Source: Candidatus Zixiibacteriota bacterium (lineage in GTDB: Bacteria > Zixibacteria > MSB-5A5 > GN15 > FEB-12). From it: DNA of 64,000 nt. A program made the position numbers and the translations under genes. The stretch spans positions 1 to 64,000 of the forward strand of contig JANQPI010000020.1 of assembly GCA_028289585.1 (NCBI GenBank). Direction: 5' to 3'. Position 1 is the first letter of the stretch; every line of letters begins with the position of its first letter. Below the pieces are notes generated by a model that made no database searches, was not told where the DNA came from, and saw only the letters and a program-made list of their open reading frames with translations. Positions 60,238 to 64,000 of this stretch are shown here, one piece after another.

Positions 60238-60530
60238 CATTACGCAAGACAAGTCTTGTCTGGATAGCGATGGGGACAACAGGACTCCTCTCCATCCCCC
60301 TACTCCTAATGGCCACGACCAACGCAGTTAACTGGAAAGTCGGTGACTTTCTGATAGGCGGAGCCATTCTGTTCTCTGCAGGTATCCTGTTTGACATCAT
60401 GCTTCAGTCGATACGACGATTGAGTCACCGCATTGTTATCGGCCTGCTCATCGTCGCTGTGACTGCACTGATTTGGGCAGAACTGGCTGTCGGACTCATT
60501 GAGAATCTGCTTACGGGATCGCTTCGCTAA
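60234..60530 (+). CDS. Small hypothetical membrane protein
   Basis: Overlaps the HTH gene by 4 nt; three hydrophobic helices. Confidence 0.7.
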   Translation: MTLRKTSLVWIAMGTTGLLSIPLLLMATTNAVNWKVGDFLIGGAILFSAGILFDIMLQSIRRLSHRIVIGLLIVAVTALIWAELAVGLIENLLTGSLR

Positions 60531-60569
60531 TGAATCGTGAGAGATCATTACCTGAGGAAGGCGGGCAGT

Positions 60570-61004
60570 ATGGCCCATAACCTGATAACTGATCGTCTGA
60601 AAGTGTCATTTCAGCTCTATGACGATCTCATCCAGTTTCTCCCGGAGGACTTCCTGACCCAACGACTGGGGGATTTGCCGTCGAATGAAATAGGTCATCA
60701 ATTATGGTGTGTCGTTGGGGCCCGGGCGAGCTATCTCGATGCCCTTAAAGCAGGATCATGGCAAGGGTTCCGGTGTCCGTTGGCGGCCGACGATACCGGC
60801 GTGATCGATGCCGTTCAGCGGGCGCTGACATCGACCGCAGAAGATCTCGTCAGCTACTTAACCAGTAGCACAGGGTACCCGGAGAGTCTTGCGGTTGAGT
60901 TGCTCGAACATGAAGTACAGCACCATGGTCAGTTGATTCGGTATCTGTACGGTCTCAAACTAGGGGTGCCACGGTCCTGGAAACTGCGCTACAATCTCGA
61001 TTAG
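60570..61004 (+). CDS. DinB-superfamily protein
   Basis: LSNEIGHQLWCVVGARASYLDALKAG-like (LPSNEIGHQLWCVVGARASYL) and LLEHEVQHHGQLIRYLYGLKLGVPRSW. Confidence 0.82.
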   Translation: MAHNLITDRLKVSFQLYDDLIQFLPEDFLTQRLGDLPSNEIGHQLWCVVGARASYLDALKAGSWQGFRCPLAADDTGVIDAVQRALTSTAEDLVSYLTSSTGYPESLAVELLEHEVQHHGQLIRYLYGLKLGVPRSWKLRYNLD

Positions 61005-61036
61005 GACTCTGTCGACGCTAACGTCGCGGCACCAGC

Positions 61037-63370
61037 TCAGTTGTTTGGTGTCACCTGGAACGTAAGATCGACACTCGCCCACGCCGTATCCGGGATATCC
61101 AGCACATCGGTCACCGCATTTGCTCTCAACTCCAAGTCGATGCCAAACTTTCCGACTTGGGATGGTGGTATGGCGACATTGGGAAATGACTGCTGAACGT
61201 CACCAGACCCAAGATCGAACGTGTCATCGAAAATGCGGACGATCAGTGATACCTCGGCAAAGCCAAGCGCTGACGATGACGTCTCAGACGTCATTGATAC
61301 CGTGACGTTCACGCTCTGGGTGTTCGACGGGAACGCCAGCACTGTCCCTTCGCCAACGTTAGCAGACCCGACGGCGAGGGCCGGATTAAAGTAAAGCTCA
61401 GCCAATGCGACACCAGGGCCATTCGAAATGGCCTGAAGAAACACACCGCTTACCGTAATCTGGTATCCTGTAAACACAGCCGAATCAGCTTGTGGATCTC
61501 CAACGATCGATGGTATCGATTCGAAATCGCCGACCAGTGCCACCGAACGCAGGCCAACGTCAGCGACAAATGACGTGGAGTCGAACTCAAGTGCGTACTG
61601 AAAAGGCACGTTGAAGTTCTCGCCGAATCCGAAATCTTCGTCGGTGTCGAATCCGGGTCCCCCGAAACCGATTGGCGAGCCCTCAGCAAACCACGATCCC
61701 AAGGTCTCGTGATCGCCCGAGTAGATAGTACTCTCTTGTTCACCAACATTTGCGGTGATGGTGAACAAGTCGAACTCGAAGTCGAACCCGAGGAAATCAT
61801 CGCACATACCGTCACGACGCACGACAAAGGTCACGACCTCTGGTGGCTGTAACCCGAGTTCGTTGAGGACTCCGGCTATGTCGATCGTATAGTCATCCTC
61901 AAGAAGAATGCCATTCGACGACATCAGCGTATCGATCGGCTGGCCATCGGCGCGAATAACAAGCCGATCCGGAAACGGTGGCGTGTCCCAGCAGCGAATC
62001 GCGCGAATCAGACCATTGAGAATGATCTGTCCGTCAGCATCCACATTGACGGAGATACTGTTGTCGACGCTGTAGTCGAGAATGTCCTGATCCAGGATGT
62101 GGCTTTCCGACGTGTCACCAGCTGCCGTTGTCACGACGACATCGAGACGCGAGGCACAGTACTGGAGGTCCCGCTGCAGGTCTTCGAGATCGAAGTCAAG
62201 AATCGTCGGAAGCTCGTCTCCGATCTTGTGGTCCATCAGCGCTCCCGCCATCGCAAGATCAGCGATATAGCCGTGCTCGCCATTGGGTCCGAAGCCGGCT
62301 CGGTACGCTTTGTCGCGGAACAGGTCCATAAGCGGAACGACGACCTCATTCAGGATCAACTCGACGGCGTCGGCCAACGCAAAGCTTCCAGCGAGGCTGG
62401 AGACTTCAAAGACTGCTTTCAGCTCGAGCCAGAGGTCATCCCACGTTTCGAACTGCAGAACAAACTCCGGGTCGCCAAAGTCGTCCAGCTTCTTCTGGAT
62501 GTATGCCTCAAAGACCGGTGTGATGTCGGCTTCGAAGTCATCGGGCGATCCGCAATCAGCACCGAATTCGAACTTCAGTGCCTGTGCGGCAACAACGCGG
62601 TCAAGTTTCGCCTTCACCTCCGCCGCACCCGACGGTGGCGGGTCTTGTGACAGGTCGTCAAGGGCCAGGCCGTACTCCGCACAGGCCGCCGTCTGGATCG
62701 CTGCCTCGATCGCGGCAGCATCGGGAGCCTGCTCCGGGCAGTCGGTCGACAGGGTCGCAAACTCATTGAGGATCTGGGTCACGAGTTCCGCAATGTTTGC
62801 CCCACCCGATTGAACAAGTGCGATCTTCGCGTTAAGCGACTGAACCAGGTCGCTACAGTCAAGATTTCCCGCCGTCAGAATTCCCGCGTTCACTACCGCG
62901 GCCGCGCTGACCGGGCTGGCACCCGTAGCGAAGCCGAGGAAACTCGTCGACGCCGACAGCGTCCTGCTCCCGGGGTCATAGTCGCTGTCGAGTATGGTGC
63001 CATCGAGAGCCAGCACCGGCGTCGAACCGACCACGAGACCTGATGGGAGGGCCAGGGTGAGAGTCGCCGATTCGTTCAGAAACTGCGTCGGTGACAGCTG
63101 AAACCGGAGCAATTCGCTCGAATCGGCTGCGAGTTCACGTAGCTCGAATAGCAGGGAATCGACAATCGCGCCGGATGGTATCGTCAGGCGAAGCTGCGCC
63201 CCCGATGGTGTTGACAGGACAACCTCACCGCCTGTCCCGGAAATGACTGCCGATGCGGCTCTATCACCGCCGTTGTCGCTGCTTACCGGATCATCGCCGC
63301 AGGCGAATGCAATAAGGATAACCGCACTCAGTCCCAGGAGAAGAGACCGTGATCGAACCGATCTAACCAT
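61037..63370 (-). CDS. Hypothetical lipoprotein (777 aa), N-terminal ZU5-like segment
   Basis: Lipobox LIAFACGDD; SGTGGEVVLSTPSGAQLRLTIPSGAIVDSLLFELRE. Confidence 0.75.
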   Translation of the reverse strand: MVRSVRSRSLLLGLSAVILIAFACGDDPVSSDNGGDRAASAVISGTGGEVVLSTPSGAQLRLTIPSGAIVDSLLFELRELAADSSELLRFQLSPTQFLNESATLTLALPSGLVVGSTPVLALDGTILDSDYDPGSRTLSASTSFLGFATGASPVSAAAVVNAGILTAGNLDCSDLVQSLNAKIALVQSGGANIAELVTQILNEFATLSTDCPEQAPDAAAIEAAIQTAACAEYGLALDDLSQDPPPSGAAEVKAKLDRVVAAQALKFEFGADCGSPDDFEADITPVFEAYIQKKLDDFGDPEFVLQFETWDDLWLELKAVFEVSSLAGSFALADAVELILNEVVVPLMDLFRDKAYRAGFGPNGEHGYIADLAMAGALMDHKIGDELPTILDFDLEDLQRDLQYCASRLDVVVTTAAGDTSESHILDQDILDYSVDNSISVNVDADGQIILNGLIRAIRCWDTPPFPDRLVIRADGQPIDTLMSSNGILLEDDYTIDIAGVLNELGLQPPEVVTFVVRRDGMCDDFLGFDFEFDLFTITANVGEQESTIYSGDHETLGSWFAEGSPIGFGGPGFDTDEDFGFGENFNVPFQYALEFDSTSFVADVGLRSVALVGDFESIPSIVGDPQADSAVFTGYQITVSGVFLQAISNGPGVALAELYFNPALAVGSANVGEGTVLAFPSNTQSVNVTVSMTSETSSSALGFAEVSLIVRIFDDTFDLGSGDVQQSFPNVAIPPSQVGKFGIDLELRANAVTDVLDIPDTAWASVDLTFQVTPNN

Positions 63371-63445
63371 TCGTTTCTGATCTCACTTCGGATGTGGTAG
63401 TTTGTCGGGGTCGGCTCTATATAGTGCCGAAGTCAGATTTGGTCA

Positions 63446-63994
63446 ATGCCAAGCAGCGACTCCGGGCGAGGGGAGTTGCCTAAGGAGACAGCTGTGTACA
63501 CACCTGATTCGCTTTTCGACATGAACCGACGGACTCACGTTAGCTTCGCCAAGATCATCGACCACTGCCGCCAGCTGTCGCACGAGCAACTCATAACAGC
63601 GATTGATGGCTTTGGCTATCCAAGCGTCCAGCTGCAGCTTCACCACACAATTGCGGCGCAGAAATACTGGCTCGGAGTGATAGAGGGGCGGATGGACGTC
63701 GATGACGATCCGGCGACAGATGTCACAATCGATGACCTGTCAGGTTACCGATCCCAAGTTGCTGCTTCCGTTGATGCGTACCTGCAATCGGCATCCTCAG
63801 AGGAACTTGTTTCCGAACGGCTAATGATCACCTGGGGTGGCCGCGAACGAGCGCTCACTCCGGTGCACCTTATTGTCCGCCCGCTGATGCATTACTTTCA
63901 CCACCAGGGTCAAGTAGCCGCCATGTGTCGTATCCTCGGAATGCCGGTACCACCGGGCATGGACTACCCACTCGGGGCAGAACCTATCAGCTAG
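63446..63994 (+). CDS. DinB-superfamily protein
   Basis: LHHTIAAQKYWLGVIEGRM; LIVRPLMHYFHHQGQVAAMCRILGMPVPPGMDYPL. Actual start may be the GTG near 63494. Confidence 0.85.
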   Translation: MPSSDSGRGELPKETAVYTPDSLFDMNRRTHVSFAKIIDHCRQLSHEQLITAIDGFGYPSVQLQLHHTIAAQKYWLGVIEGRMDVDDDPATDVTIDDLSGYRSQVAASVDAYLQSASSEELVSERLMITWGGRERALTPVHLIVRPLMHYFHHQGQVAAMCRILGMPVPPGMDYPLGAEPIS

Positions 63995-64000
63995 CTAATC

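Noticed and set aside
62099-62813. Forward ORFs of 183 and 176 aa
   Set aside because: Antisense to the 777-aa lipoprotein, which has a clear lipobox.

Overview
The window is about 64 kb of moderately GC-rich, compact bacterial chromosome. Several proteins look like those of FCB-group or candidate-phylum Gram-negatives: dockerin-type repeats, an FlgD-like/T9SS-type C-terminal sorting domain, HprK and two SurA/PpiC chaperones. This lineage call is inference only. Main content, left to right: (1) a cut-off tandem-repeat secreted protein with a dockerin-like tail, a lipoprotein with related domains and a ZnuD-like TonB receptor, read as a putative metal-uptake operon; (2) a Ser/Thr kinase-TPR-thioredoxin-like fusion; (3) an opine dehydrogenase homolog; (4) an AraC regulator divergent from a NmrA/DUF4345/DUF1772 operon; (5) an RND efflux operon whose TolC carries an N-terminal ABC-substrate-binding-like domain; (6) a 2,000-aa HAF/beta-helix/sorting-domain protein; (7) an S9A peptidase next to tRNA-Asn; (8) PDZ, hprK, two PPIases, S4, MoxR-like and VWA genes; (9) a hairpin/REP-rich intergenic stretch, then ssrA (tmRNA); (10) an AT-richer island downstream of ssrA with two further degenerate ssrA 3'-end copies separating cargo segments; (11) a Fur-family/MerC pair with a perfect 10-3-10 palindrome, a TetR locus and a kefF/kefC pair; (12) assorted small genes and three DinB-superfamily proteins. 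The best candidates for something undescribed are the ssrA 3'-end cassette-like array, the metal-binding repeat/TonB locus, the SBP-TolC fusion, the kinase-thioredoxin fusion, and a tRNA-Asn 3'-end duplication bracketing the S9A peptidase. No integrase, transposase, CRISPR array or rRNA was seen.
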